Source: Garcia nutans
Lineage: Eukaryota; Streptophyta; Magnoliopsida; Malpighiales; Euphorbiaceae
Assembly: GCA_947685225.1 (NCBI GenBank)
Contig: CANTUV010000015.1
Location: 1,240,001 to 1,304,000 of the forward strand
Direction: 5' to 3'
DNA length: 64,000 nucleotides
Made by a program: the position numbers and the translations under genes. The notes under the pieces are model-generated. The model saw only the letters and a program-made list of their open reading frames with translations. It did not search any database and was not told the origin of the DNA. Within the stretch, counting starts at the first letter, position 1. Every line of letters begins with the position of its first letter. Shown piece after piece: positions 23,277 to 34,832 of this stretch.

Positions 23277-23950
23277 AAAAAGTGGATGGAGATTGACCTT
23301 AATTTAGAATGGTGCAAATTGAATTGTAACAAGTTATGTTACAATTCAAAATGGTGCAAATTGATTATATAATATTTCAAATCTTTGCACAAGATGGACT
23401 CAAACTTTTATCGAAATCAATTTAGAATTTTCCATTAAATAATAGCTATGGGAATATCTAATAGTGAAAAGTCCGTCATACGTTCAGTTATTCTCGTGAA
23501 CAGACTGACTCATGGATTGTTTAGATTTTTCTTTTTTCTGTTGTTTCTTACATATACAAGTATATATTTCTTCTAATTTTAGGGATCAATCACTTGGCTC
23601 AGTGGCCAAGCATATATAGGTAGTTTGGTCTTAGTGGTCATTTAGTTCTATATATATATATAAATTGTTTATCCTTTCTACTGAAGAAAATGTATATTCT
23701 TTCTTTACATCAATTAAAAATAATTTATTCTTTATTTTAAGATTGTTTTTTTAATTCATTATTTGATTATATATATATCAAATATGATAAATAAAGTTAT
23801 ATTGATTTGAACGTAATTAAATTTTAAATCATAATCCAATTTCATATATCATCAAATAGTACATATTGATAATTTAAGATGTTGAATTTAAAACTAAACT
23901 CTAAACTAATTAATTATATTCTGATAATTAATTTTATAATATATTAATAT
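23277..23950. other. RAV 3' flank
   Basis: 3' UTR and AT-rich intergenic DNA. It holds a hairpin at 23319-23349 and a direct repeat AATGGTGCAAATTGA (about 23309 and 23351) that brackets it. I see no canonical AATAAA just downstream of the stop. Confidence 0.5.
23319..23349 (+). repeat. Perfect hairpin in the RAV 3' UTR
   Basis: TTGAATTGTAAC pairs with GTTACAATTCAA (12-bp arms, 7-nt loop), 43 bp after the stop codon and bracketed by a direct repeat. Confidence 0.8.
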
Positions 23951-23956
23951 TTTTTT

Positions 23957-24230
23957 GAAAAAAAATATATCAATAGTATATGAACTTTTTCATTCTTATC
24001 ATTTTAGTGTATGAATTTTTTTTATTCACTTTATTGTCTGAACTTTTTTCACAAAAAATAACTTAATTGCTTCGACCGATTTTTTTGGCCGATTTATTTT
24101 TTTTTTTGTCAGTCAGAACAACTAAATTATTTTTTATGAAAAAAATTCAGACACTAAAATAAATAAATAAAAATTTAAACACCAAATAATAAAAATAAAA
24201 AAAATCAGATATCATTAATATATTTTTTTC
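23957..24230. mobile_element. Foldback/MITE-like element
   Basis: The two halves are imperfect inverted copies over more than 100 bp: the left begins AAAAAATATATCAATAG, the right ends TATCATTAATATATTTTTT, and both carry TTTTAGTGT-type and CTGAA-TTTTTTTCA blocks. There is no coding capacity. Superfamily and target duplication are not resolved. Confidence 0.65.
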
Positions 24231-24523
24231 ATATTTTTTCGATGATTGAATTAAACAATACCAATTTCATGGATTTAACACATTCGTATCCTTCTATAAT
24301 TGGAAGAATTTATTACTTGATCCACTCTCCTTTCAATTTAATTACGTAGATATTTCAACTTAACTTTTATGCTTATCTATTTAACTCTTAATTTAGTATA
24401 TCTAATATGTATTGGCGTGTGATGCATAATTGCTCTGACAACAACATGTGGGTGCATAAATGCTCTAAAATATATCATAAAATTGATGCTTCTTATTATT
24501 ATCCTCTATCTCTCCGATACAGT

Positions 24524-24592
24524 AAATAATAATAATAAGAAACCACTCGTAATAATAATAATTATTATTATTATTATAATTATAAACAAAAC
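24524..24592. repeat. (TAA)n/(TTA)n palindromic microsatellite
   Basis: AATAATAATAAT runs are followed by ATTATTATTATT, which makes a perfect local palindrome at about 24554-24580. Confidence 0.8.
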
Positions 24593-24692
24593 CAGTAATA
24601 ATACCTTTACTAAAATAAAAACCAATTAACAGCTTAACTAAACCAAGTTTTGCTTAATAATAGCAATATTAAAACCAAAACTAATCAAGTAG

Positions 24693-24960
24693 GCATATGG
24701 AGGCGGTTAAAAACCTGTGTTGGGACGGTTATACATATGCTAGACAATCGCCTCTAAACCGACATTTTTAACACCGCTTCTAATTTATAGAGGTGGTTTT
24801 TAGCACTATCGGGATAGGTTAACATGTAGAGACGGTTGTGTAGAGGCGTACATTACCACCGCTACGACTCTTATAGGGACGGTTATTAGAGTCTCTAAAA
24901 ATATGGGCAAATTAGAGTTTAATTTGTAGGGGCGGTTTGAACCACCTCTATAGTGTCTAT
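24693..24960. repeat. Subterminal repeat cluster, (A/G)GGCGGTT type
   Basis: At least eight copies in both orientations, for example at 24699, 24724, 24748 (inverted), 24773 (inverted), 24830, 24879 and 24927, the last forming GCGGTTTGAACCACCTC. Confidence 0.7.
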
Positions 24961-25377
24961 ATTATTTTCTGCTAAACTTTGGCACCAAAATTTAAATTTA
25001 TAGAGGCATTTAAATGCACTACTAACCTAAAATCTCAATAACTAGCATTAACCTAAAAATAAAGGTAAATAAACTAATAACTAATTGTTTTCTCGAAAAT
25101 TGTTGCTTGAATAAGAAGAATTCATCTTGGAAGATTGTTTCATCTTGTCAATCATTTGGCATACTAAGTTGTTAACATTGCTAAGAACTTTTAAATTGGA
25201 CAACCAATGACTGAGAGCTAATACCTCAAAATTGTTAACATTTGTTGGCATCCAGTTTTATCTAGGGTACATCTTATAAATAAATAAATTCAAAGCTTGC
25301 AACGATCCAAATACTTCATCACATTATTTAGATATCACAATTTGCAATTGATCTTTCAATTAATTTATTTCTTCTGC

Positions 25378-25572
25378 TTAGCTTGAGTTTGTAAAATATT
25401 CCCATCTAGCACCCATATCATAAGAAATAGCTCCAAAATAAGTTCTAGGAGTAGGTCCTAAACTCAAGCTTCGAACCCGACTATTATGCTCTAGACCCAT
25501 CAATTTTTGAAAAAATTGCTCATTTACTTTATCTAAATCTATGTATGAATTAGTAGAACGTTGAGATTGCAT
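25378..25572 (-). pseudogene. CACTA (Ptta/En/Spm) transposase fragment
   Basis: A 64-codon stretch with HNSRVRSLSLGPTPRTYFG, which matches the HRVRxLGxGPTPxxYFG block near the end of plant Ptta/En/Spm-type CACTA proteins. No other part of the transposase is readable next to it. It reads toward the subterminal repeats at 24693, as expected for the 3' end of the gene. Confidence 0.6.
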
Positions 25573-26046
25573 AGCAAAAGCTTTCTACTATAATAATTAA
25601 TTATTAATACAAAATAAATTATACAAATCCAAATCTACAACTGTCAGTTCTAAGGAAAAACAATTTTGCATGTTTTTATAACAAACAATTGAACAAAAGC
25701 AAGATATAAATTGAATAAATTATATGTAAACATACATACACATATAGCCAAATGAAAATAAAATCCAACCAATTACCCTATCAAGAATAGTTAAAAATTG
25801 ATGAAGAACTCCACCTAGTCAAGAAAAACCATATAAATCATATTATTCATGAACGGGCAAAAACACCTAAGTAAGTATTATTTACATTCAAATGCAAATG
25901 GAAGCAAATCCAAATTTATCTAACCCACAGAAGGAAATAATCAACCAAGTTCTTGAACTATTTAAAATTTAAGATATCAATCATATTTCAACAATAAACC
26001 ACATCAAAAGCTAGTCATTATTGTAAAGAATACTACAATTAGTTCT

Positions 26047-28451
26047 TGTAACATCCTTATACTATATATATATATATATATAATACAGATATTCTCAGTA
26101 TGTAAAATACATATATATAATATAAGAATGTTATTATCCTTAGCATTAAAGTATTGTCCTTAAATTTTAACTAAAATAGTTTGTTCTTAAAAAGATAATT
26201 TAATAGGTAAATTAACATATATTTATTAATAATTAATTGTTAAAAATATAAATTTAAAAGAAAATATCCTGAAAAAAAATTACTAGAGTTTTATCTATAA
26301 TTTGACTATTTTCCAAATTAATTAACTTAACCTGCACAATATTATGCACTCTTAAAATATTCACATTCATTCATTGAGTTCTCCAATATCATTTACACAA
26401 CCCAAAGTCTCAAAATGACATGTCCATTTATATATACAAAAAGTATCTCACGTACTTACATTATATAAACAAATATTAATTTTATAACATTAACATTTAT
26501 TAATGTACTATATGCACTTAATAATTTACAAAAACAGAAGAGTACATGATATGCTTGCAATTCTGGTCTTGTGGCAAATTTCAAACTTCTAGTACAAAAA
26601 TCTAAATCTAGACTTGGTCAAGTCTAATAGAACCCTCTGAATTTACCATGTCACCTGCACAATGAAATTCAATTACGATAAGTTGTTAGTCTAATGATAC
26701 ATACTTTAATAGTAAAAATAATTTTAAAATAATGCAATATGAACTTCTTTAAAACATAATATGGTTACCGCTTTTATATGCACAAACTTTTACACATTTT
26801 ATCAAAATACTGCAATCACATGCATTGGGCTCAAGTAAACCTATATAATATTTAAGTTTTAAAGATATTATTTTAGTCTATCATGACACCTCTATGTCTA
26901 GCCCCGAAGGCAAATAATATTATAAATAGTGACACCTAGTGTCTAACCCCAAAGACAAATAATATCACAATGATGTCAAGCGTCTAGCCCTAAAAAAAAA
27001 TCATATGATTGGCATGTCGCAAAACACAAAACTCTGGAACATAATATTATATGAGATAAACATACATCGTATCATTTTATCACTTTATCATATCCATTTT
27101 CCTCATTCTTCATTTCCAATACATTTTCATAACTTTTCTCTTAATTTTCACATATTTCTATCATAATTAGCATATTTACTTGCCACTTTACAATGTGGCC
27201 AACTTTTACCATTCAAGATACACAATGCACATTTTCACAACTTACACATACAACAATGTTATTAGCCATTCTACAATTGTTAGACAAATCATAGTTTTTG
27301 TCTTTCACATATATTCATGTAAAACCATGCACTTTATATGTGAACATTCACATTAAAGTAGCATATCACAATATTAAATATGCAATGTAACATGCCATTT
27401 CAAATACAATAAAAACATAACTACCAAAGTATGTATAGACCTCCAATTATGGCAACTTCCAAGCTAAATTCACTTCCTCTCCTTCACTTTTCCAAAATGT
27501 CCTTCATGTCTTTGATTGGAAAATCCACTCTAATCAATTTCTGACCAAATTATGAGTTTACAGAAACCATTAGAAACATAACTCTATTCATTTTAACCAA
27601 TCAAACTTTAATTATCACAATTCTACCCAATTTTCAATAATTGCCCTAATATACTTTAATTTTAGAAACCATTTCTAATCAATTCTATAGCAAGTTTTAA
27701 GCTCAGAAACAACATTTGTATCATATTCAAAGCCATTATAATTTATTAAACTACAATTACAATAATTCTTTACAATTTCCATCCAAAAACCTAATTACTC
27801 ACAACTTCATCCAAACCCCCACACAATCCATCCATTTCTACTATCTAACCTTAAAATCATTACTTACACATCAAAATAACATCATAGCTATTAATTCTAT
27901 CAATTATCTAAGTAATCCATAAAATTTCCATTTTTACATAATCAAATTTCTAAGAAAATCTACTTAAATGCAAGGTAAACTTACCTCTTTCTTGTAATTT
28001 CCTTAAAATCTCTTTAAATTCTTGTAGAAACTTGTAAAATTTGATGAGTTAAAGAAGAAATTTCTCCCTTGTCAACCATGGAAAAATCGGCCATCTTGGT
28101 AGGAAGAAGAAGAAAATGATGTAAAATAAGATATTTTATTTCCTTCTTCCAAATCTAACCATACTTATTAATAATTAATTTAACTAATTAATTAATAATA
28201 GTTAATAATTAGTATTTATTCCCCTCCAACAAAAATTATTTTAATTTTGAATTTTTTTTGTAACTTGTTAATTTTACTTTGACTTTGACTATTTTACTTT
28301 TTGATTTTTTTCCTTTTTTAGTGACATTTATACTTTAGGTATATTTAACAAATACTCAACATATACACTATATATTTTCTCCTTCCAACCAACTATTTAA
28401 CCTTCTAAATTATTTATTTAATTATATTTTAATCAAAATACGGTTGTTACA
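26047..28451 (-). mobile_element. Solo LTR, gypsy type, 2405 bp, TSD GTTCT
   Basis: On the minus strand this starts TGTAACAACCG (28451) and ends AAGGATGTTACA (26047). The flanking GTTCT at 26042-26046 and 28452-28456 is identical, so the borders are secure. In element orientation: AT-rich U3, CTTCTTCTTCC and AAGATGGCCGATTTTTCCATGG (about 28110-28080), splice-donor-like AGGTAAG (about 27975), a three-copy minisatellite (26883-27005), a GACTTGACCAAGTCTAG block (about 26620), then the 3' end. There is no coding capacity; it formed by recombination between the two LTRs of a full element. Confidence 0.93.
26883..27005. repeat. Three-copy minisatellite in LTR
   Basis: Three units of about 40-48 bp, each with GTCTA(G/A)CCCCGAAGGCAAAT-type sequence. 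A counterpart occurs at 55028-55155, and a diverged one at 29874-30055. Confidence 0.75.
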
Positions 28452-29038
28452 GTTCTTTAACATTATCATCCACATATATGATATACTTCCTTTTGTGAGT
28501 TACATAAAAAAAAAAAAAAAAAAAGTAAGCCGAACAGGAGGTTCTCCATTGCATTTTTCTAAAATTGTGAAGATTTATCATTTATCAAATAATCATATGA
28601 CTAAATGTTTATAAATTGAACTCTTGTAACATAAGAGTACTTACCATCTCCTTTTTAAGCCTAAAACAACTCTTTCTTCTTGAAGCATTTGCATTCTTTT
28701 TTTTCTTCACATTTGTAGTATTTATTTGACTCATTTTCTATACAACAAGTAAAAATGAGTTTTGGCATATTTAAATACACAAAAAATTAAATAAAAATCA
28801 TATTTGCTACTCTGATTTTCCTCACTAAACTAGCTATTAACTAAGAAACGCCATTGAGTAACCACTAATTGTTTGAGAATATTAACCTGGATTTGCTCTT
28901 ACATCAAAATACTGAGCTTTCAAGTCACATTTGAAAATCTCTCTATTTTTTCATTCACTGACTTGAGAATCCAACCCTTAGTTTCAAGTGGGAAAAAGAA
29001 TTTCTCCTTTGATCACACACAAGTCAATATATTGTATA
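28452..29038 (-). other. CACTA I internal segment between two LTR insertions
   Basis: A poly-A run at 28505-28523. On the minus strand, about 28736-28620 encodes a basic stretch (MSQINTTNVKKKKNANASRR) that ends at a GTAAGT-like donor; this could be a transposase exon. GTATA at 29034-29038 is the target duplication of the next LTR. Confidence 0.4.
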
Positions 29039-29873
29039 TGTGACACCCTTATACCATATATATATATAATATTTATCTTGTATACATAAAATACGTATAT
29101 AGAATGTAAGAATGTCACTTTAAATAATCAATATTAGCCATTTATTTTAATGTTAAAAATAATTAAGTTTGTAATAACAAATTTCTGGAAAAAAAATCTC
29201 CAGATTTTTATCTGTAATTCCATAAAATCCCAAATCATCAAACACTCAATATGCATTAAAATTTTGTTCTCCTAAAATAATATTTATAATCAATCCTCCA
29301 AATCACTATTTACCAATTTACAATGACAAGACTTTATATCCAAAATTTTTCCCATTATAAGCAATTGTATATATATACTTAACATATTCAAAATCCATTG
29401 TATACATAATGATATGATTGAATTGTACAAAATCTAAATACATATTAAGAAAATATACATGTATGCTACACTATCCCAATTAGTCTCGTGGCACCCATAT
29501 CTTTAAGTCTCAAACACACTCTAATTCACCTTAGTCTGCACTTCTAATACATGTGCAATACACGATACACACTACCGCGCTAAACTCAAGAGCTTAGTGG
29601 TACATACTATAATAATATATATTAATTAAAAAACAAAACATGCCTATCAGGACACATAAATGTTTATGCCATTATTTTGTGGCATGCTTCACACAATGTT
29701 TCTTTCATTTAATCATTCATTATCTTTTAATTTATATACTGCTCATCCAATTACTCAATACATGCACGTCAACATCTCATAGACATGCACACATACACAT
29801 ACACATGTTGGACCCAACAAGTCCCTGCATAATACTCAAGCTCCAGAAATATCAATTCTATCTCAACACAGGG

Positions 29874-30055
29874 GCAAGTGTCACATAAATCACCCGAAGG
29901 CCGCCCCTATGGATACTGAGACTAGTGTCATATGATCAGTCGTAGCTGCCTCTATCAACATCGAGGGTAAGTGTCATATAAATCACCCGAAGGCAGCCCC
30001 CTCTAGGCACCGGAGGTAAGTGTCATATAAATCACCTGAAGGCCGCCTCCTCAGC
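29874..30055. repeat. Three-copy repeat GTGTCA-ATAAATCACC-GAAGG
   Basis: Units at about 29877, 29967 and 30019 share AAGTGTCA(C/T)ATAAATCACC then GAAGGC(C/A)GCC. It occupies the same place as the minisatellites at 26883 and 55028, with which it shares the CCCGAAGGC core. Confidence 0.75.
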
Positions 30056-31695
30056 ACAATACCATTGTCAAATTTTCTGAAACGAATATTTATGCAAGAC
30101 AATACACATACACATCATATTATGCACATTTCTCAAGTGACCATTTTATTGTATGATCACTTTCATCATATTATTCACAATTTTCTCATATCACAATCAC
30201 ATTGTGCACTATTCCACATCTCACTACACAATCACGGATTACATTGTGGGTTACATTCACAATGTAACCTATTTGCACATATCATCCCATTCATAACTAC
30301 ACTTCATATTACTCATTGTTCCATATCCATTTCCATCACATTATACAATATAGTTCAATTTCACACTTTTTCCAACACATGTACATATTATACATCATAT
30401 TAAATTCCACATTCCATCTCATTATCATATTTTCATCACATTTTCTCAATGCTTACAATTTTCACATTTTTCACATATTTAGCTATTTTCCACAATTTTA
30501 ATCATATTTTATCTTTTTCCATAATTTTTCCATAATGCACGCAACAATATCACTAGTCATTCTTCAATGGCTTAACATTTTACAATTCATGCATTTCATA
30601 TATGAATACTAACAATAAAGTAGCATAACACATTCATAATGTGTTATGCCAAAAACAATGATATTAAAACAATAATTATTAAAATGTGTACTAACCTTAT
30701 GTAACTCCAAAACCAAGCCAAACACTCCATCCAAGTCTTATTTCTTCACACGCATTTCCTCTCTTAAATTTAACATTTCCACTATACTCACTCCTAAACC
30801 ATATTATAAGTAAAAATGGCATTAGTAACTCATTCCAATATTTTTCATTCAATTAAATACAAATTACATATATTCGTCCCAAAACCCTAATTACCCTTAC
30901 TTACTTCATTCAAACACCCACCAAACCTATTTGTAGATCCTTAATTTTAATACTAGCCGAGCCCAGTCTCAATTAATGAAGGTTTAAATAATTAATCGGT
31001 CTTTTTTTTAAAGAGCTTGAACCTATCTTAGGCTTTTATTTGAATTGGTAAATGCTAATAAGCCCGGATAAATTTTAAAATAAAAGACAAGTGGATCAGA
31101 GCTAAAACCCAAAGACAAGTTGGGCCGAAAATGCTCGATTTGCCACAGGCCCATGCCTACGGCGAATTCGGCATGCCAATTCACCGCAGACACTTTCCTG
31201 TGGAGAATCGGCTGGCCCAATTCGCCGCAGGCCCTGCCTCCGAAGTTTCCTTTCGAATGTTAGGCCAATTGCGTTCAGATTCGGTTTATATCCAATTCCA
31301 ATTCGAATTCTAATCTCGGGATTCTTTTAAACAGGGGGTAGGGTTTGCCTATAAAGACATGGGGGAAAAAGGGAGAAACCCTAACAATAATAGGGAGAAC
31401 AAAAACAACAAGAGACTATAGATCGGCAATTTTAGCAAGGATTTAAGTAAACAACCTGTAGACCTTTAATTTTTGACCCAATCCGATCCAATATGCTTTA
31501 TTTAGTCCAAAATAATTTTTGTTGTTTAATTGGTCCAAAATAATTTTAATTAAATAATTTTTACCTTAGTATCTAATTTTTATTAATAAAAAATAAAAAT
31601 AAACAATTAAAAATAAAAATAAAAATTGGAGTCGGAAAAAAATCGGCAACGAAAAGTGGTCGCGCGGGCCCGTCGGGCTGCGGGCGAGTTATTTC

Positions 31696-31718
31696 GCCCG
31701 CAGGAATTTCCTGCGGGC
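31696..31718. repeat. GC-rich palindrome in U3
   Basis: Arms GCCCGCAGGAA and TTCCTGCGGGC around a single T. It is followed by further G/C blocks (GCCCACGGGCCCGG). Confidence 0.85.
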
Positions 31719-33090
31719 TGGCACGCCCACGGGCCCGGCAGCACAGTTTTCGCCAGCGCAAAATTTTTTGACACAATTTTTGGAATCCTAATCCGATTAG
31801 GTTTTAATTTTTTTTTTTATTAATATTAATTACCTTAATTAATTAGGAATAAACAACCTAAAAACCACTTTAAATAGGGACCAATTAAACCAAATCAAGA
31901 GAGGAAAAAAAATACATAGTGACTTTAGGATTTGAAACCAAATCAAGGAAGGAAAAGGAAAAACTCAATTCAATTGATATTAATAGCAGCAGTAGCACGG
32001 CAAAAGGAAAGGGGAGATTTCAAAGGCAATCAAAGCTTGTTTTTGGAGCTAGTTCATCCAAGAAGAGTTAATTTTTGGATAATCAACAAAAGAAGGTATG
32101 TTTTAATTCTTTTGATTTATGTTTTACAATAGCAAAATCCACAAAATTTAAGTTTTTTTTTTTAAATCAAAATCTTAGAGCTTTAACTTAATTTTTCCAA
32201 GATTAGAACATTAAAAACGTGACTTTCTTTTCTAAAAGGACTCAAAATTGTTATTTTTTCTTCTTAAAAACCTTAAAACCCTCATTGAACATATTTTTCA
32301 ACAAAACCAAAATCAAATTCTGTTTTATTTAAGATTTTAAAGTAGGCTCTTTTTCATTCAAAAAACCTTTAAAAACATCTTTTCTACTTATAAAAACTTC
32401 AATCCATGTGTTTAAATTCATAAAATCTCATAAAATATCAAATTATTTTTTTAAAACCCTAAAATTATACTTTAGCCAATAACCCAATTTCAAAGCCTAA
32501 AATCCAAAAATCATCTTTTAAACCTAAAATAATGAACCCTGACCCTTTAAAACCTTAAACCCTAACTTTTTCTAAACTTTAAACCCTTTAGAACATAAAA
32601 AACATAAAAACATAAAAAAGTCAAAAAAGTCACAGTAGCTTAAATCATTATTTAAAATCATGAATTAAAAATATTTCAAAAGTGTCTAAAACTCAAGTTT
32701 TATTATTTCATCATTCAAATCTTAATTTGTTTAATCAAAGTGTCTTGCCAACCTTTAAAAAACATAAAACCTAATCTATTTTAATTACCTAAGAAGTCAT
32801 AGTAGCTTAAACTTTAGAATTTCTAAACCCTTAACACATGAGATAAATAACCCTAAATAGAAATAGTAGCTATACTTGAACTTTTATTTGTTTTATTCAA
32901 TTCCATATTTATTTATACCTTGATTTATTTCTTATGCTTTAATTTATTTAATTTTAATACTTGATTTATTTAATTTATCATGGATGGATGTTTATTTTAT
33001 TGATATTTAAATACTTTTGATGAATGATTTATTTATGATGGATGATTATTTACTTTTATCAATCAATTTAGACTTCCAAAAGTTGTAAAA

Positions 33091-33252
33091 GGTATGTTTC
33101 CACTTGGTGGGTACCTCATTAGTTAAACATCATGTAATTTAATTTTCTTTTCTATTTTAGAACTTATGTAAAGGGCATGTTTCTACCTTTTGGTGGGTGT
33201 CCTATCTAGGCATGTTATGTAAGGACATGTTTCCATCCTTGGATGGGTGTCC
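33091..33252 (+). repeat. Three consecutive hairpins of one design in the LTR
   Basis: Hairpin 1 (33091-33115): GGTA/TACC with inner CCAC/GTGG. Hairpin 2 (33173-33202): GGGCA/TGTCC with inner ACC/GGT. Hairpin 3 (33223-33252): GGACA/TGTCC with inner CCATCC/GGATGG. Each has the form GG..A-TGTTT-C..-loop-..GG-G-T..CC. Copies lie at about 41525-41686 and, diverged, at 43124-43301. Confidence 0.75.
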
Positions 33253-33643
33253 ATTTATTTATTTTATTTTGTTTGGACATTGCTTTGATTTTAATATAAT
33301 GATGCTTTCTTTTATTGTGTGTAGTATGGATAATGTTATTATATTTAAGAATTTTATAATATTAAGACCTGTAAAGGAGGCCGGTTCCAATGAACCGGGA
33401 GTTGTGGGGGTGCTGGGCCATTTCTCACCTTCCCCACATGTACCCAACTTTTCGAACCCATTAGGGGGTTGGGGATTCCTTAGGAATCGAGTCATCCACC
33501 CCTTTCTTTTTCCCGGCCCGTCCAGGTGGCGACTCCATTTTCTCCGGACTTAGGTCCGTGTTCTCTAAGGCCCCGAGCCTAAACAGTGCCGAAGTCGCAA
33601 GAACCATTCCACCGGGAGTGGGGGCGAAAATCCCCGCTCACAG

Positions 33644-33661
33644 TGGCGACTCCACTGTGGA
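33644..33661 (+). other. Primer-binding site, tRNA-Arg
   Basis: TGGCGACTCCACTGTGGA is complementary to the 3' end of a plant tRNA-Arg (acceptor strand GGAGTCG plus CCA), with one probable mismatch (T for G). tRNA-Arg priming is the rule in Tat/Ogre elements. It lies 1 nt after the LTR. Confidence 0.8.
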
Positions 33662-34832
33662 TAAGAGAAGTTGATTCCGTTGGTCTTTATATTATTCTAT
33701 TCTTTCTTATAATGATAGTATCCATTGCATCATATTAAATTGCATTGTGTGCGTGAGTTAGGACACCCGTGTTACCCGTGTTATGTTATGTAAGGGATAC
33801 CATACTTTCACTCAAGGTATGGAGATCGAGCATGGCATAACCACTCATAGCCTTGTACCGTTTGGTATATACTTGCTATGGGAACCTAAGCCTTTTAACC
33901 CAAAGACTAAAGCTTATGTAATTGGCCTAGTTACTTTCCTTAGGTTTTACCCCAAATGCATATTGTTTGACTATGGTTAATTTATCTTGGTTTAAATCAT
34001 GGCTTATTTGGTTTGTTCTTTTTCTAATATGACTCAAGTATATTTGCAAGCTCAAAATAAATTTTTCTTTAAAATTCAAAAGACCAAAGCTATTTTTCAA
34101 AACTTTTTAAGATGGTCTTTGGACATAAAATTTTTCTATAAAAAAATCAAAAATTCTTTGGCTCATGGCCCAAATACTAAGCCCAAAATCCATTTTTCTA
34201 AAATCTTTTACAATGGGCTTAGAAACAAAACTATTATCACCCAACCATTTTTTACAAAGAGCTTGCGAAAATATTTAGGTCAATTATGAAATACCAAAAA
34301 TCAATTGTGGGCCTAGTTTACACTAAGAACAAATTAACCATGGGCTTATTTTTGGCATGAATCATTAGATACTTTTTCAAGTGAGAAATCTATTTATAAT
34401 AAACCTCTTAATTTCGTTTTAAACCAACATAGCATAAAAGCTACTTTAGTTGGTTGAATGGATTAAAACCTAATTAATGGGAATTATCATGAATTGATTT
34501 CCATTTTCGAAAATATAACTATTGGTTGAATCATCTGAGGGAATTATTCGAAAGCAAGATACCCCATGTTGGTATTTTGTTAACCATATACCTAGGAAAA
34601 GAGACTTGTCATTCGTGTGTGGATGTTATAAAGTTGGAAGGAACGTCCTAATTTGTTCTTATTTGTTAATTGTTTGTGTATACATGCATACATGCATACA
34701 TTTGCATCTCATATCATTGGTCCTCTCTGGCTCACAGCCCTGGATTAAGAAAGTTCAAAAGCTTACGACAATCCAACCTACGCCGGAGATGAAGTATCTA
34801 GCAACGACTCAATCACTTGCTCACCAAAGACA
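33662..34832 (+). other. Untranslated leader of the Gag-only element
   Basis: About 1.2 kb between primer site and gag. Short ORFs (33783-33980, 33999-34289, 34522-34908) show no domain I recognise; the last overlaps the gag start in another frame. Confidence 0.6.

Larger units (their letters stand above)
31457..33642 (+). repeat. 5' LTR of the Gag-only element
   Basis: TGTAGACC...CCGCTCACA. The GC palindrome is at 31696-31718. The TATA region reads TTTAAATAGGG near 31869, where the 3' LTR has TATAAATAGGG. Triple hairpins lie at 33091-33252, with a GC-richer 3' end from 33370. Confidence 0.93.

Noticed and set aside
30020..30501. His-rich plus-strand ORFs
   Set aside because: They are low-complexity CAT-rich LTR sequence lying within a solo LTR, with no domain.
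33197..33553. 118-codon ORF, repeated at 41631-41987
   Set aside because: It lies wholly inside the two LTRs and is present twice only because the LTRs are identical; no recognisable protein.
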